Positions 63,238 through 64,000 of a DNA stretch of 64,000 nt are shown here, in pieces. Position numbers and translations under genes: made by a program. Every line of letters begins with the position of its first letter. Positions within the stretch are counted from its first letter, which is position 1. The DNA comes from Fagopyrum homotropicum (lineage: Eukaryota; Streptophyta; Magnoliopsida; Caryophyllales; Polygonaceae): the NCBI GenBank assembly GCA_033239125.1, contig BSWB01000004.1:62433501-62497500 (forward strand), read 5' to 3'. The notes beneath the pieces are model-generated. The model worked only from the letters and a program-made list of their open reading frames with translations. It was not told the origin of the DNA and did no database searches.

Positions 63238-64000
63238 GTAAACCAGCTTTAAATTTAGATGTGCTTCTTGATACATAATCTGTTGGATACTTTGTAGCTG
63301 AACTCCACATCGTTTTTAAGAGACACCCACACCCACACCCACACCCACACCCACACCCACACCCACACCCACACCCACACCCACAACCACAACCACATAT
63401 GTATCTATTTCTGTGTTGTCCAGCAACTATGTGTTTGCTTTAACGTGTTTGCGTTAGATAATTAGTACACTTTTAGTATATGATATTGAGATTTTCAGTA
63501 TCATCGGTGTCGAGTAGCCCATGATATATATGCAATATACCTTTTAAACTTTTGAGGAACATAAGTTTATTGATAAGAGCTATTTATATTGATTGGTAGA
63601 AATTTTCCAGCAAAAGGAAGAAAAATGATCTAAGCTATACAAGAATTGGTACTAAATTAGCTTGCAAACTCCCTGCAGTAGGATAGGCTCTTATCTGTCT
63701 TTTGTTCTTAGACAAAATTGGTTCCAACTTCCAATGAGATAAATCTCCTTCTATATCATAATGTAATTGTGTTTCTAGGAGATTCGATATATTCCTCTTA
63801 TCCACTTCTGATCAATTAGTGGTTTGGTTACATAATCCATGGGTACAAACATAAAAGCAAAAACACGGTGAGCTTGCCTCTTTCAAGTATACCTATATAT
63901 ACTTTTGTTAACCCCTCTCTATTTGTTTTCATTTTATGAAGTTATAATTCAGTCTTTTGTTCATGAAAATAACTCCTTGAGATATATTGTTTTGTACACA
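63238..64000 (+). other. Start of intron 2 of the host gene
   Basis: From the GTAAAC donor to the right edge. Apart from the ACACCC microsatellite nothing is recognised. Confidence 0.5.
63324..63396. repeat. (ACACCC)n microsatellite
   Basis: About eleven to twelve ACACCC units, with two ACAACC variants at the end, 90 bp into intron 2. Confidence 0.9.

Overview
The window is plant nuclear DNA, most likely from a dicot (the species cannot be told). It is almost entirely nested transposable elements, with the first exons of one host gene at the right edge. There are no prokaryotic features: genes have introns, Ty3/gypsy elements carry tRNA-Asp or tRNA-iMet primer sites, and one CACTA DNA transposon is present.

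Layout. (1) 1-10918: element A, an Athila-type Ty3/gypsy element on + whose left end lies outside the window; its gag-pol and a second, env-position ORF (ORF2) are open. (2) 10919-15828: debris, including a broken Tekay/Del-like gypsy element on - (H), a GC-rich LTR-like piece, a fragment of a MULE-associated plant gene family, and the tail of an old Athila LTR. (3) 15829-about 55390: an old Tekay/Del-like gypsy element on - (I), split into pieces by later insertions. Inside I sits D, a solo Athila LTR (+, 20904-46572, TSD ACTTT). Inside D sits C, a decayed Athila element on - (about 21160-45538). Inside ORF2 of C sits B, a complete 13.3 kb Athila element on + (24686-37992, TSD CATAG). Also inside I sits E, an 8.0 kb CACTA element (46791-54807, TSD TAA), which itself carries F, a truncated Athila piece on - flanked by a 9 bp duplication. 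(4) About 55390-59900: G, a pol-less Athila-like element on -. (5) 60770 to the right edge: a host gene on +, with exon 1 (60770-61021), a 2.1 kb intron, exon 2 (63158-63237) and the start of intron 2.

How the parts work. B has everything an autonomous Athila element is expected to have: two LTRs with TATA boxes, a tRNA-Asp primer site, one long gag-protease-RT-RNase H-integrase frame, ORF2 and a G-rich tract before the 3' LTR. C lacks RT and RNase H, G lacks all of pol, and F is a 5' LTR plus part of gag.

Main observations. A and B are nearly identical over about 10.4 kb while the two LTRs of B differ by roughly 1%, which points to a large conversion tract, probably B to A. Each Athila lineage carries its own short inverted-arm motif (CCACGGCCGTGG; CCTCGGTCGAGG; CCGCAGGGGCGG), clustered at equivalent places in the LTR and internal region. 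A noncoding block between ORF2 and the 3' LTR is conserved between otherwise diverged lineages. All comparisons were made by eye, so counts are approximate.
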